Below, piece by piece: positions 1-12,429 of a stretch of DNA of 64,000 bases. The DNA comes from Nectonema munidae (Eukaryota > Nematomorpha > Nectonematoida > Nectonematidae): contig JAUIRK010000855.1 of NCBI GenBank assembly GCA_030549495.1, forward strand, positions 2,626,001 to 2,690,000, in the 5' to 3' direction. Position 1 is the first letter of the stretch, and the number at the start of each line of letters is the position of its first letter. The notes under the pieces were generated by a model. It worked only from the letters and a program-made list of their open reading frames with translations, did not search any database and was not told the origin of the DNA. The translations under genes and the position numbers were made by a program.

Positions 1-1264
1 ATTTATTTTCTTCTACTCTAGTATTGAATATAGAAACATATGTGCGGTGAACGAATATAAACTCTTACTGCCATCCATTTTATTTATTGAGAGTTCACAA
101 TAAGCTTACTCGATAGAGGAAATAAGCATAAAACATTGTCCATTCAATGCTGTACTTGATCAAGAAGAAGAAGAAGAAGATGAAGAAGAAGAAGATTTAT
201 TTTCAAATAGAAAAAAAAGTTATATAGATTTGAAAATGATTAAAAAAATGAGTACTTATAAGCAATGAGCATATCAAAAGAATACGAGTACATTTGTTTG
301 AAGTAAACTTGTTTGAAGGTCCATATAAACTTCAAGAAAGTATAGAAAAGATGAAAATTTAGTATAAAAACGTTTACAGACATAACAGTTTAACTGATTT
401 TTTTTTAACTGATGAATGCAAAAGGAATGTAGAACTTGAATATCTCTTCAGCATAAACTTCTTCCAAAAGTAAGAAAGATTTTATTTGAAGCATCAAAGA
501 AAAGCACACAAATATAATGTCTTTAAAAGCAAAGATTAAACTGGAAATGAATAGATTTTATTTATAACTTATTTATATTTTTTTATTTTTTATATTTTTT
601 TATTTTTTTTAATGTAAATTTTGGAGAAAAAAAAGCAAAGAAACTTTCTGAAATTTGAAAAATTTTCATCCAATTCCTCTATCAAAGATTTTTTTTTCGA
701 GTAAAGCATTGATTGATGAGTTTTGAAAGAACACACAGAAATCATGTTAATAGATAGTCTGTGTAGTAAAATAGAAAATTAGATTATTAATTTTTTTTGC
801 AATATTATGATGGCCAATATTTTCAGATTAAAACACAACTGTGTAAAATTAATTTTGAAACATTAAAAGCTTTTGTTGAAAAATAAGTTTTATTTTAGTA
901 AACATATAGGCCGAAATTAACGCCTACGTGATATATGAATGATATATATTTGATGATTATATTTTTGTGCGGTTTAATTGATTTCAATTGATATTTGGGA
1001 AATGCTATAATATTCCAAATTTTTCACTGAAGATAGCAATTTTTTTAATTTTCAAATCTCAATACATTTTTGGTACTCTTTAAAAATAATAAATAGAAAA
1101 ACAATCAATTATATATATTTATAGATTCAGGATTTTTAAAATCAAGATATTTTAAAGAAACCATTTTTTATTTGAAATTTTTTTAACTTGTTCTGAATAT
1201 TTTTTATATTTAATTTGTTGAATCAAACAGAAAAGGGTAAAAACATTATGGAAAGTTTCAAATA
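1..1264. other. gene-free AT-rich DNA with GAA runs
   Basis: No coding region is supported here. A short (GAA)n-type run lies at about 164-196 and is followed by gatttatt. The same motif ends the shared repeat at 1846-2000 and recurs near 17337, so it may be the tail of an interspersed element. The rest is poly-A/T-rich sequence with no recognisable structure. Confidence 0.5.
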
Positions 1265-1620
1265 CACTGGAAATAAAAAGAGCTAATTTCACAACTATAG
1301 AAGACCACTAAATGTGGTAAAAATTTAAGCTTTACCATTTTTATAGTAATATTACTCTATTTTTATTAAAAATAAATATTTTAAATATTATTCTGTTATG
1401 TCAACAATCCTAATATTAGGAGTTTAATTGATACAGAGAACTTTAAAATATTTCGTTTAAGTTGATTTTTTGTCCCAATATCTTACCACATTGAAAGTGA
1501 ATTTTATCACTAAATAGGTAAATTTACAATGATTTAATAGTATCTTAAATAGTCATTGTTAGAGTAACAACCATTTAAAGTAGTTAATGGTTAAGCACTT
1601 TTGACAAAAGCTCTTAAATT
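1265..1620 (+). mobile_element. old mariner/Tc1-type MITE copy
   Basis: This segment aligns by eye with 10733-11126. Shared blocks in the same order are the ttttatagtaatatt block, the catttaaagtagtt block, and the fragments ctgaaagtgaattt and atttaccatgatttaatgg (here slightly altered). The left end reads atacactgg, matching the terminal atacactga of the better copy. The right end is degraded. It has no coding capacity. Confidence 0.55.
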
Positions 1621-1837
1621 CTATTTTACACAGCTCCAAAGTCTCAAATTTAGTAAAATCTTAAATGTAAAAACCAAAAAAAGAAGAAATAATCACATAA
1701 AGTTGAAGCAATTCTAAACTTTAGTATAGTTTAATTTACTAACTTGCATAAATTTGTATTACCTATTTTGATAGCAAACTAATTTTAACCTAACAGTTTA
1801 CTAACGCAATTTCTCTGTGTGAATTTGAATTTGCTGG

Positions 1838-2000
1838 GTTTGCTAAGAAGAACAAGAAGATTTATTAATTATATTTGTCATCCAAATCAATAATACAATA
1901 AAAAAAAAGCATGAAAAAAAATAAAAACTAAGATTTAACAGTGGAATAACTACTGCACAAAAAGTCAGAAATGACCGTAATATGGCAGGTTTATTAAAAT
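1838..2000 (+). repeat. shared ~150-bp interspersed repeat, copy 1
   Basis: It is nearly identical to 21250-21405: a GAAGAA-rich start, then gatttattaattatatttg, a poly-A stretch, and a block containing agatttaacagtggaataa and agtcagaaatgac. The purine-rich simple-repeat end suggests the 3' tail of a retroposon read in reverse. No tRNA boxes are visible, so the family is unknown. Confidence 0.6.
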
Positions 2001-4404
2001 TATGTACAAAAATGGAACAGTCATAAAGTCAAAATAAAGTATTGAGAACTTAACAACGGGTATACTAGAAATTGAAATTAAATATATCACACATTGTAAA
2101 TATTTACAACTATAATGAATTCAGTAATTACATCAGTAACAATTTTTAATGGAACACACAACATCATAATTTGATAAAAGTAAATTATGCATAAAATTTT
2201 TAAAACATTTTTGGTTTTACCATCTTCGATAAATCAAATTCCAAACTCTACATGTATCCTCTTGGATTGGATATCCTTTAAAAATTGAACAGGCAGAAAG
2301 AGAAGTGTCAAAGCGTATTGATTCTGCATCTGAGCTTTCATAAACTAGACCACATTATTTTTCCAAAAGAAATTTAACTTTTTGGGGGATGGATTATATT
2401 GTTGGAGATGAATATGGCTCGGGTAACCGTTAGTTTAATTATTCATTCGCTATGATCTACCCCCGCCAAAATTGAAAATTAAAAATAAAAGAAGTGCCAA
2501 AAATTATTCATTCATTCAACTCCTTGTAAATTTTGAATACTATTGAGTGAATTATTTTATTGATCGATTAAACGTAGTGATTTATCATTTTTACTTTTTG
2601 TTATTGATAATTTCGATTCGTCTAGCAATCATCGAAAAGTGCAATTCTATTAAAAAAAATTCGATTAATTGATTAAAAATAAAATCATTTGCGAAAATTT
2701 GGACAAATCTTAATTGCCAAAGCAATACCTAATCGATTTTCATAATTATCTTCATATTTAATACAATTTCACGAAAACAAGAATACCACGAAAAGTTCAT
2801 GATTTACAGTATCTATACACAAAATGTTGTTTAAGTTACTTTTTGGATTAATTAGCAAATAAAAATTCACATTACAACTTTTTTACTATTCAAATATTTA
2901 TATTACCAGTTGTGATTGCTTTTTGCCCCCCCCCCCTCCAGATTACGCTATCTCATTATTAGCATAGTCGGTCCCCGTCCAATAAAAGTCATTTTTTTAT
3001 GAGAGTGTTGGAAAAGTGTTGGATGTTTGTGTTTAAGTGCAGAAATACCATTTGTGATCGCTAGTGAAATAATTTTATTGAAATTTTAGCCATGTTTATT
3101 TGTCTTGATCAAATCATTGTTTATTGTTTGATCGTGATTTGTTAACATTGAGTACAAAGTCATTTTCTTTGAACCATTTGTGTATGTTGTGGGAGTCCGC
3201 TTGTCAGTCAGTTGTCTTCAGGTAGGTTAACATTTGTGCTAGTGTAGATGTGTGATGGTAATGCCATTAGCGTATATAATTAGATTGACTTGATTATTGC
3301 TAGATGTTGCAAGATCTGAAATGTAAAATTTTGATGAGTATAGGAGACAGAGAAGTCGTACCTTGTTGTACTCCTAAATGTGCAGAGTTGGTCATTTTGT
3401 CCAGACCAATAAAAGCTAGGCTGATTTTTTTTTGGGTAAAAGCCTTTCTAAAAAACCGATTATCTCGACTTTTTCAATTTTTAGAAAATTTAAAAAAAAT
3501 TCAAAGTTTTTTAACCTATTTTTTTAATTAATTATTTTGCAAGATTTTATTTATAATTTCAGGAAATAATTAAAATGTCATTTTTGAACCTTTTTTCCAA
3601 AAATTGTATATTCCAGTTTTTTTTAAATCATAACAGATTCATAGCGAAAGAAAGAGGAGTCGCTTATGGGATGGTATTTTCATAGTTCATTACAAGTATT
3701 CTTATAAGTTATGTCTGGTGTACTGTTCTGCTTTAGTGTATGTATATGAGTGAGGACTTTGCACATATGTAGTTTGATAAAAATCTGATATATTGACCTA
3801 TTTATGACTTTTTTAATGAACGTATCAATGTTGATTGTGTCGACTCCTACTGTTCACTCTAGTAAATTGTAACTTTACATTCGCCAGGTTTTTAAGGATG
3901 AGGGTTAAGTTTGCCATATGTGTGGAATAACGTTTGCATTGAGTGACAAGTTAAGGATATGCTAATTAAAATTTTGAGTCGATAGTGTACTTATTTGTGA
4001 AAATATTTTTGATTGCATCAGGTTGAATGAACTTTTATTCCATCTGCAATGTTCAAGTTCTCTATAATAATTGTTCGAGCTTTTTTTCAATCATGTTGAG
4101 CCATTCGACGTTTTGAATGCAGTAGAGGAGTGCACATCAAAAAAATCTAGGGATGCTTTGGAATGAATATTCACCATATTAAATTGGCATCTCAAATTTA
4201 CTAAAGTGAAAGACTTGTCTCAAAAAAAGACAGTGACTTCACCATCTCCAGTTTGAGACCGATCTCAAATTTTCCAATATTATAAAAAAAATGTCTAAAA
4301 TTGCCTCACAAATTTCGCATTTATATTCTGAGAAAACCTGTATTTTTATATCTTCCAATTTGAAAAATAGGAGACAATTTTTTTTAATAACATATGTTCT
4401 GATC
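2001..4404. other. intergenic DNA, nothing supported
   Basis: AT-rich sequence without a supported gene. The only notable local feature is a homopolymeric C run of about 12 at 2926-2937 followed by a GC-richer patch. The open frame at 3304-3531 is lysine/phenylalanine-rich and looks like chance. Confidence 0.5.
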
Positions 4405-4409
4405 TATAA

Positions 4410-4535
4410 GGTATTATTATAAGTGGTGTACCACAAGGATCAATTTTAGCTCCCTTGTTTTCCGGAATCAATATTAATGATTTGCACAAATGTTCGATTT
4501 TTTTTGAAGACATATTGTATGCTGTTGACATTTCA
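4410..4535 (+). pseudogene. LINE reverse-transcriptase fragment
   Basis: The plus-strand translation contains SGVPQGSILAPLFSGIN followed by INDLHK, the classic non-LTR reverse transcriptase block (GVPQGSxLxPxLFxxxINDL). A degenerate version of the following YADD region (YAVD) comes next. Flanks do not extend the similarity, so this is a short dead fragment of a Jockey/CR1-like LINE. Confidence 0.75.
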
Positions 4536-5197
4536 TAACTTTTAAAAATATGATTTTAAAATGAGAAAAAGCTTTTTCTAAAACTTGGAAAAATTTACAA
4601 ATAATTTGATACTAAAGCCTTAATTAAAAAACAAAAAGTAAGGATAATTTAATAATTGTATCGAAAAAAAGTTTGTATTGATCCTGTACTTTTTTTCAAT
4701 CATTTCTATAAATATTGTTATCAAGTAATCTTCTTCGTTTGTATATAAATTCTGGTCTATGATCATGTGAATCCGTTATATATAAACGCTAAATAAGACA
4801 ATTGCAGTAATTGATTATACAAAAAAGTTTTTTCTTTTAAAAGTAAGATTATAAAACTATTTTTCTTCCTCATCTGACTTGTAATTTGTTAAATCCAATT
4901 CCAATATTGACACTCTCAAAATGATATATTACAAAGGAAATTAAAGTAGTTTTAATCTGAAAAAATTTTCTCACACGAATCATTTGTTCAAAATGTATGA
5001 TGACTTGCTAAAATTAAAAGACCTATACTTGCAAAAGTTGAGTAGTTTTCTACTTCAAAGTTTGGATTGCAATTCGTCCAACTTATTTGAAAGTTTGATA
5101 ACCTAAACTCAAAGTGAAAGTTACTTTTTTTTTTTTTGAAATTCTCTTAATTAAGCTCTCCTCTCCAAAAAAACAGTGAGATACAAAACACGGTTAT

Positions 5198-5760
5198 TTA
5201 TAAAAAATTCAAGGATGTAATTGGACAAAACTTTTCTTCTCTGAAAAAGTTCAAAAACTTATTAAAGTCACATCTCAATACGAAAGCCATGATGTTGATT
5301 ATGTACCAAAAAGATATGCTCGATATGTTGTCAGGTTCAGATGCCTTACTCGTTTGAGTGCTATGAAGTGTTGCTAAAACCTGTATGGTTGGTTGTGTGG
5401 AGGATTTTGATACGTTGTTTAATACGTCGTTTTCTGATCTTTGCATTTCATTGGTTGTTTATGGAATGCTGCTGTAATTTCCTTATTGTTGCTTTTTGCT
5501 TTTCCATTGATTCTTCTGCATTTTTGTGATTGACATGTCCAAGTGTGTTGCTCTTTTGTTTATAAGGCTTTTTATTTATAAGGGAAGAAAGATTTGTGAT
5601 TTTTGATGCCTCTATTTGGCATGTATTGTTTGTCTGCCTGTTGAATGTATTTGCTCTCATTTTACTGAGAGTAACTTTTTGATGTTGTTTTTGATATATA
5701 TTTGCTTGGAAAAATTTCCACCTGGCTTTGTTATATAGTTCGTACATATTTTAAAGAGAT
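5198..5760 (-). pseudogene. LINE fragment, N-terminal to mid RT region
   Basis: Two neighbouring minus-strand frames read like the segment before the RT core of a non-LTR element. One contains YNKARWKFFQANIYQ and a downstream INKKPYKQKSNTLGHVN stretch. The next contains TLHSTQTSKASEPDNISSIS, matching the LINE consensus L..L.TSKA.GPD.IS. It ends near FREEKFCPIT, corresponding to the RGKFP..WK region. A frame change between the two parts shows it is dead. It may derive from the same lineage as the fragment at 4410 but lies in the opposite orientation. Confidence 0.7.
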
Positions 5761-6019
5761 TCTTACTTTTTTTGAGTGTTATGCTGGTGAGTGTAGGAAA
5801 ATAATCCGTAGAAAGGTTTGTTAAAGTTTGCCATTTAGTGTTGCTTCACTTGCTGCTATATTGTTTCTGTGTAGGGGATGTGGGAGCCTTTGATGATTGA
5901 TTGTGGTATGATTTTTATTAGCAGTTTTTTTTAATGTTGGAATTGAAAAGACGAATTAGAATTGAAAAAGTCTTTAGTTCCCTAAAATAAGAATCATTTA
6001 GGTATAAAATGAGCCTTCT

Positions 6020-7070
6020 TCCATATATTGATTTATATTTGACAGCTCATCTCAAAAAAGGAACTTTTTATTTAAATTATTATATATAAACTTTCTTACA
6101 CATGTATACATATTTTCAAATATACTGAATTCAGGGATGATGTCCATTATTTTATGAAAATCAATCAAACCTGTCAAAAAATTGATTTATATATGACAGC
6201 TCATCTCAAAAAGGAACTTTTTATATAATTATATAAAGTTTTTTACACATATATACACATTTTCAAGTATGCTGAATTCAGTGCTGTTGTTCATTTTTTT
6301 TATCAAAATCAATCAAATATGTCAAAAAAAAAGATTTTTAAATGACAGCTCATGTCAAAATTAAAACTTTTATTGAAATACTTATAAAAAGTTTTTTATA
6401 CATATATACACATTTTCAAGTATGCCCAATTTAGTGGTGAAGCTAATTTTTTATGAAAATATATTTTATTGACAGTGTAAGATATTTTAAAACCTCTAAA
6501 TGCAAAAACTGATTCCAGAAATGAAACCAGCATGATCGATTTGGTAAAAAACATATATTTCATGTAAAATTAGAATAAATGTTTTTGGAGACACTTTTTA
6601 GAAGTAAACGCAAATTTGATGCACACTTATAGGTATTTTCAAATCCTAAATGTTAAAAATGAGTACAGAAATGAAACCAGCATGGCCGATTTAGTATAAA
6701 AACATATATTTTATGTATAATTTGAAGGAATATTTATTTGATATATTTCTGATCAATCAAAATTTTGATTGACATTTTCTAAAAATTAGCCATGATTATT
6801 GAAAAAATGACATAAAGTTTTTTGCGTTCAAAACTGAATATAATTATAAAATTTCAAGGAAGTATCTAATATAGACCCTAAGTTATAAGGTTAACTACAG
6901 ATACTGTCAAAATTTTGTTTAAAAATGTTAATTTTTGATTGACAGTTTTTGACATGAGAGGCAGGTTCATTCAGCTCCAATGAAAATGGTGATATAATTC
7001 AGACAATTTAGTAAAATTATTTTTTTCAGTCAAAAGAGGGAGGGGGGGGTGTCAATAGGGCTAATTTACG
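6020..7070 (-). repeat. diverged partial copy of the TTAA element, with ~150-bp tandem array
   Basis: Three tandem units of about 150 bp start near gacagctcatctcaaaaa at 6041, 6195 and 6343. Two blocks built around gaaaccagcatg (6520 and 6680) follow, and the copy ends in a G-rich run at 7037-7050. Every block reappears, reverse-complemented and in the same relative order, in the element at 28753-31186. No clear TTAA-flanked terminus is visible here, so the copy appears truncated or decayed. Confidence 0.65.
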
Positions 7071-8054
7071 GTGGTTGTAGTTGATTAATTAAACTTACCT
7101 AATTATTCAGTAAACATTTACTAATAAATTATTAAAAATATAAGTCTTTTATCAAAGAATTAACTATATAAAAATTAATAAAATTCTAAAATAATTAGGA
7201 TTAATTAAATTAATTTTTTGCAATAATTTTCATTTAATTTTTCATGATTTGAAATGGTAAAACTTCTTTGGCCTAAGAAAGATCGATACTCTAACTAAAG
7301 GATGATAATTTTAAGTAAACGGATTCTATTTCATAATAGTCTTAAAAAATCGCCCTCTCGCGTGCACTTCTCATCGTTCCAAACTTTTCCCTTCAACTAC
7401 ACAAAGAATGAAGAAGCATTAGCAGAGGCAACTTTCAATACATCCTTTGTGCAACAAAAATATTATTACGCGTTTTTTATATACATATATATTTCAAATT
7501 TCCTGCCTTCAAAATAGACTTAAAGAGAGCAGGCATGTTATTATTGTTTTTGCCGAAGTGATAACAACGATGTGATATGGCACGTTGTGTATGGTGTCTT
7601 GACAGAGTAGAAGAGACGTATTTTGAAGCAGGATTTAAATTCCGCGTACAATCTCTGCAACTTTTCCCGCCCCATTGTTCCGTGATAATTGTTATGCTGC
7701 TATCATCTTCAACAAAAGTGCATAACAATGAATGCCTCAAGACGTGCTGATGAGTGAGGGGATGGTGTGCGCAGAGAACACAAACGTCATGATGAGTGTG
7801 AGATAAAGAGACACATTCAGACTGAGATTAGAGGAGAATGAAGTTGCAAGTTAAAAATAGAATTAGATGAAGAGAGAGAGAGAGGGAGGGATATCAAAAC
7901 ATCAGGAAAATTGAGTGAAAATTTCATTGTGCTTTCTCCCTCTTCTTCTTAAAATGCGAAAATGAAAGAAGCACTTTTCTTTCAAAACAGAAAATATCAC
8001 CTTCAACACACACAATACCTACCTGATACAACACACGTATGCATGTGTCTAGGA
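7071..8054. other. upstream region of the EGF/TM gene
   Basis: About 1 kb before the TATA box. It is less AT-rich from about 7360 on, with GAGA tracts around 7872-7890, and so is the likely location of proximal regulatory DNA. No gene is supported; the overlapping open frames lack exon-like boundaries. Confidence 0.4.
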
Positions 8055-8100
8055 TATATAAGGGTAGTGGTGCTTTGAAACAATTTAGTCCGCCATTTTG
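8055..8100 (+). promoter_or_regulatory. TATA promoter of the EGF/TM gene
   Basis: TATATAA at 8055-8061 is followed about 30 bp later by the pyrimidine/initiator-like stretch caatttagtcc (8081-8091). It lies about 300 bp before the first ATG of the gene, in a locally GC-richer region. Spacing and position fit a core promoter with transcription starting near 8086-8090 and a 5'UTR of about 290 bases. Confidence 0.5.
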
Positions 8101-8375
8101 ACATCCACCAGCTTTCCTAGCTTCTTTCTCCATTCGAAAAAACTCTTGCTTTCGAGAGAGAGATAGGCATTGAATTCTAAGAGTGAAAGTAAAATTCTTC
8201 TTTCACATTCCTCTCCTTCTCCTTCATTGCATCCTGCTCTCATTGCCTTTCTGCAAGGAAAGTTTGCACACTTTTGCATTTCACTACGACATCATCACTC
8301 AACCGTCCACTTTGAGACGACACTTTTTTTCTCCTTTTTGCGTCATCTTTTCATCTCTATAGAAGTTAGGGTAAA

Positions 8376-9318
8376 ATGCAACTAAAGTTTGTATCGAAGA
8401 GTTATATGCTATTTTGTGTGATTTTCCTGACATTACTCCTTCCAAATGTTCAATCCAAGGTAAATCAGCAAAGCCAATACAAGATAACTGAAGAAGATGT
8501 AATCAGGCAGACATCTAGTCCTCGAATAGTTCAGGGTCAGGAACAAAGGCGATACGACAATGTCAAAACGTCCACAGAAAGTTACTCACATCAGCAGAAG
8601 AAGTATGAGGTGGAGCAAAAGCCTGCCGTGATTCAAAATGTCGAAGAACAAACCTTTGTTCAGCCACAAAAAACTAGAAGCCATTTCAATGTCGGTGGCC
8701 AGAAAAAGGTTTCCCAACAGCAGCCAATCAAAGGGCAAAGTCAGCGCGTCATTGAACAAGAAAGTGTGAAGACAGAGGCGGTGATAACTCCTCAATTCAG
8801 TCAACAGCAGAGAAGGAAAGTCATCGTTGATGATGGAGAAAGTAAGGGAGGCGTGATAGGAGGAGATTCAATCCTTGGAACCGATGAAGACACATTTGTT
8901 TCCGCTAACACTGCGTCAGGAAGCAATGGTCGTAATGCGCAGAGCACAACTGTTACAAATGTTCAAAATGTGGAAACATCCGAGGGAAAAGTTGTGAGTC
9001 AGAGTAAGCGTGTTCACTACACCCAAATCCCAGAGAGAGAGAGTGTTCGGCCTTCTTCGCAAGTGCGACAAGATCCGATCGTCACCACCGAAATCAAGGG
9101 AACCCACATCAAGTCTACCAAATCTTATCCTTCATCTGATGTTAAAGCAGCTGAAATCTACTCCTCCCACCCCGAACAACAGGGCATTGTTGAAGCGGAT
9201 GAGAAAACGATTCGCCAAATTTCTGCAAGTACACAAGATTATGTTCAAGGTTCCAGCGTGTACAACCCACAACAAGATGTAGAGCCCATTGGCACGTCCA
9301 CTCTAAATGGCGTAGGAA
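8376..9318 (+). CDS. EGF-like type I membrane protein, exon 1
   Basis: First coding exon of a predicted ~678-residue single-pass membrane protein that I do not recognise. The ATG begins a clear signal peptide (basic start, hydrophobic core MLFCVIFLTLLL, likely cleavage after VQS27). Residues 28-314 are Gln/Ser/Val-rich, hydrophilic and probably disordered, with no cysteines. The frame would run on to a TGA at 9369, but the donor GTAATG at 9319 splits the codon after A (phase 1). This joins perfectly to an EGF-coding exon at 11638. The later exons encode two EGF-like modules, a transmembrane helix and a charged tail. A secreted/ectodomain plus tail layout suggests a surface adhesion or signalling protein; function is unknown. 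Confidence 0.75.
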
Positions 9319-9371
9319 GTAATGTTCTTTCATATCTCTCAATTTTTCATTTTTTTCGAGCTCGCACTTGA

Positions 9372-10732
9372 ACAAAAATTTTGCACAAAAAAAAAAAAAA
9401 AATTTTAAGATAAAAAAGTTGAAAAAATTCATCTCACTTATTATGCGTAGTGCTAATTTTGTTCAAGGTTAATTAATCATTAACGCCAAGAGCATGTCTT
9501 TTCCACATCAATAAGTGGTATCTTTAAAGTTTTTACGTTAGGAACATAATACACATTAAGTTTCAATATTTTGAAATATCCTGGGTATTTAATCGCTTTT
9601 AAATCTGTTTTTGAGGAAAAATTTGAAACATAGTAGAGAACCTAGACAAAATTTTGGTTTGTCAGTATACAAGTATATATATATATATGTATCTTACGCA
9701 AAGTTTGTCAAACGTAGAGAAGAACTTTCATGAAATTGCAAAAACTTCATGCACCTAGTGAAATCATTCTTTCACTTTTCTTCCATGGATTATTTCTTGG
9801 AATCTCCTGGAAGTTTTAGCGATTTCATGAAGTCTCTGCTTTTGCACTTGTATTGCGTCAATATAAATTGTTGAAGGTTATTATAATATAAGCTTTTTAA
9901 GTCTTTTTATTATAAAATTTTTTACTCAATTCTTGACATCCTTTTTTTGTCAATTTTCTCAAGATAGTATTGACTTTATCAATCTTCCTTTTTGGAATTT
10001 TTTTTATGAATATCTTAAATCTTTTTTTTTTCACCTTTTTGTTCAAGTACTAATTTTTTCTTTTCTTGCGGCTATAATCATTTGTTCTTTGACAAAGTAA
10101 AGTGTAAACTTAACGAAACCAATTTAGACATGATTTGGTTGAATTGTGCAATGAAGTGTCATCAACATCAATTATTATTCTGAACTTTCACTTTTCATAT
10201 AACATTCTTTTAGGTTGAATAAAATTATTCTATAAAGAAAAAAGATCCATATTTTTAACGTAGTGTAAGAAGAGCTCTTACTCTGTTTCTAATGCATTAT
10301 GGTTAATCAATATTTAAAATAATTGATTTTACCTTTAATTAAAAGAGTCATATACCATTTAAGTCTAACAAATTGCAAAAAAAATAAATACATTATATAT
10401 ATTTGAATCATAATATTGATTATGAACTATAATCAATTCATTTCCAAAAAAATTTTACCCCCTTTGGCAATTGAAAAAATTTCATTTGCTATTAAAAAAA
10501 ATAAGTTTAAAAACTCATATTTTCGTTTTTCGCCATTTCCAAATCTTTGACTAGGTTTTACTCAAGTTTAAACAAGGGAATTTATTTCTTTTAAATACAT
10601 TGAAATGCATGCAGGAGGTAAACTCAGACTGTACTTCGATTTTGACAAATTTTTCACCTGGTATATGTAAAGCTTTTAACTTGTATATTCAAAGATTGTC
10701 CATAGTTTGGAATTGTTTAAAACAAATTCACA
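9372..10732. other. intron 1 (first part), no other feature
   Basis: Intronic AT-rich DNA with poly-T and poly-A runs. No conserved repeat was recognised until the MITE at 10733. Confidence 0.5.
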
Positions 10733-11126
10733 TACACTGAAAGTTAAAATGGTCATTTCAAAACTAAAGATCTCAGCTAAAAGTGGTAAAATTAAGTTTT
10801 GCGATTTTTATAGTAATATTCTTATCGATATACGTTCATTTAGAGCTTTTTGTTCATTTTTTGAATAAACAAATATTTACAATATTTTTCTGTTGTTCCA
10901 GCAATATCAAAATTTGGATAATATGTTAATCATATAAAGAACTTAAAATCTTTCGTTTAAAAAGATTTTTCAGTCAAACATTTTATCTCACTGAAAGTGA
11001 ATTTACTACCAAAATAGTACATTTACCATGATTTAATGGTATTTTAATTACCAAGCATGGTAATGTTATGCATTGTTGCATAGTAATCATTTAAAGTAGT
11101 TCATGTAACCACTTTTTTTCAGTGTA
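10733..11126 (+). mobile_element. mariner/Tc1-type MITE
   Basis: A 390-bp non-coding element bounded by TACACTGAAA on the left and TTTCAGTGTA on the right, i.e. inverted ends of about 10 bp with a TA target duplication included. It lies inside intron 1 of the EGF/TM gene. A degraded relative is at 1265-1620. TA target site and short TIRs suggest mobilisation by a Tc1/mariner transposase; no transposase of that type is seen in the window. Confidence 0.65.
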
Positions 11127-11637
11127 TGTTTCAAACGGAAGCTTTCAAGTATGAATTATTTAAATTTTATTATATGCCTTTATTGCAGAATAATTGAGTT
11201 GATAATATTGAACTATACAATTAACTTTTTTTAAACTTTCATTAAATTTTAAATTCTATAAATCAAAATTATAAGTAAAATTTGTCAGCTAACATTGAGC
11301 TGAACAAAAAAAATGAGAGAATTGAAATAGTACATCTTTCATTTTTAAATTTTAGAATGAAAAAAATGATTGATATATATATGATTACAAAAATACAATA
11401 CAATTTAAATAATTAAACCTCACCCATTAGGATATCTTATTTTCAATACAATATAGGTTTTGCATAAAATCTCGTAAATAATCACATATGTTTAATCACA
11501 TATGTTTAATCCACGTTGGATTTGATTTCTTGCATTTTTGCAAACTATTCACTCCCTTGAATCATATGGAACAGTGTAGCCTTATTTTGATTATTATTAT
11601 TTCATCTCTACATTTGCAAATGCTTTCAAATGTTTAG

Positions 11638-11787
11638 GTCAGCAATTTTTACACACATCCGCGTGCAACGAAGCAAACACCGCAACTGGTTGTGCGTTAA
11701 ATGCCAACTGTGTTCTCGTTCCGAGTGGACGCAGAGTTTGTGAGTGCTTATCCGGTTACACTAAAGACACTTCCGGAGCTTGTGTTG
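11638..11787 (+). CDS. EGF/TM gene exon 2: EGF-like domain 1
   Basis: Acceptor TTTAG and donor GTAAGC flank a 150-nt phase 1-1 exon. It encodes one complete EGF-like module with six cysteines at residues 324, 333, 339, 349, 351 and 363, including the typical C-x-C pair and the ECLSGY turn. No calcium-binding consensus (D-x-D/N-E) precedes the first cysteine. A symmetrical phase 1 exon carrying exactly one EGF module is the usual arrangement in animals. Confidence 0.85.
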
Positions 11788-12204
11788 GTAAGCTTTCATA
11801 TATATACTTTTTCTTCCTTCCATAGCAAAAATACTTTTACCTGGGAAAGGCGTTCATTAAATTAATTCGCAAACCAGAATTTTCGGGAACTGCGACAATT
11901 TGTTATACGAACGAAACCAGAAATTAAATTAAAAAAAGTTCATCAAAAAAAGTCAATACCTTTTGACATCCTTCTAAATCACTCATACCTTTTTTCCTTC
12001 TCTTTTCCTTTACATTCTTTGATTCGTAGTTTTTAATGGAAGTGAATTCAACCTCCTCTTTTTACATGTGATGATTTGTTTCTTAGAGATTAAGGGCATT
12101 AATATATACTTATTGATGTGATAGAAAATTAAGAAAAGTTTGGGTTATTGCGAAAGAATTGTATAAAACCTCATGGCATAAGTATAACGCATCCATATAA
12201 TGTA

Positions 12205-12300
12205 TTAGGAGGTGTGACAAAATTTGGTGCCAAAACTTTCCACCACCTTTCTATGGTTTGGGTTCGATTCCTGATTCTACTATACTACATTCACAAACTA
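12205..12300 (+). repeat. possible decayed tRNA-related SINE head
   Basis: Contains gggttcgattcctga, close to a tRNA B box, about 45 bases after an A-box-like tgtgacaaaatttggt. The acceptor stem cannot be closed, so it is not a functional tRNA gene. It could be a decayed SINE head of a different family. Confidence 0.3.
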
Positions 12301-12429
12301 AGGAAGGAATCTTGGAATTTTTGAGAAAAGGAGTATGCTGTTTGAGTATTTCAATTTTTATTGAATGCTTAAAACGATGACAGAGAAAAATTGAATATAA
12401 TATTTGTAAAAACGTCAGATCTAATATGA

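Noticed and set aside
3304-3531. 75-codon frame starting at 3304
   Set aside because: Ends in low-complexity Lys/Phe/Asn sequence; no motif, splice or homology support.
5341-5529. Plus-strand 62-codon frame
   Set aside because: Opposite strand of a LINE pre-RT fragment.
9142-9432. Minus-strand 96-codon frame and other frames overlapping exon 1
   Set aside because: Shadows of the first exon of the EGF/TM gene; they run through its 3' splice region and poly-A.
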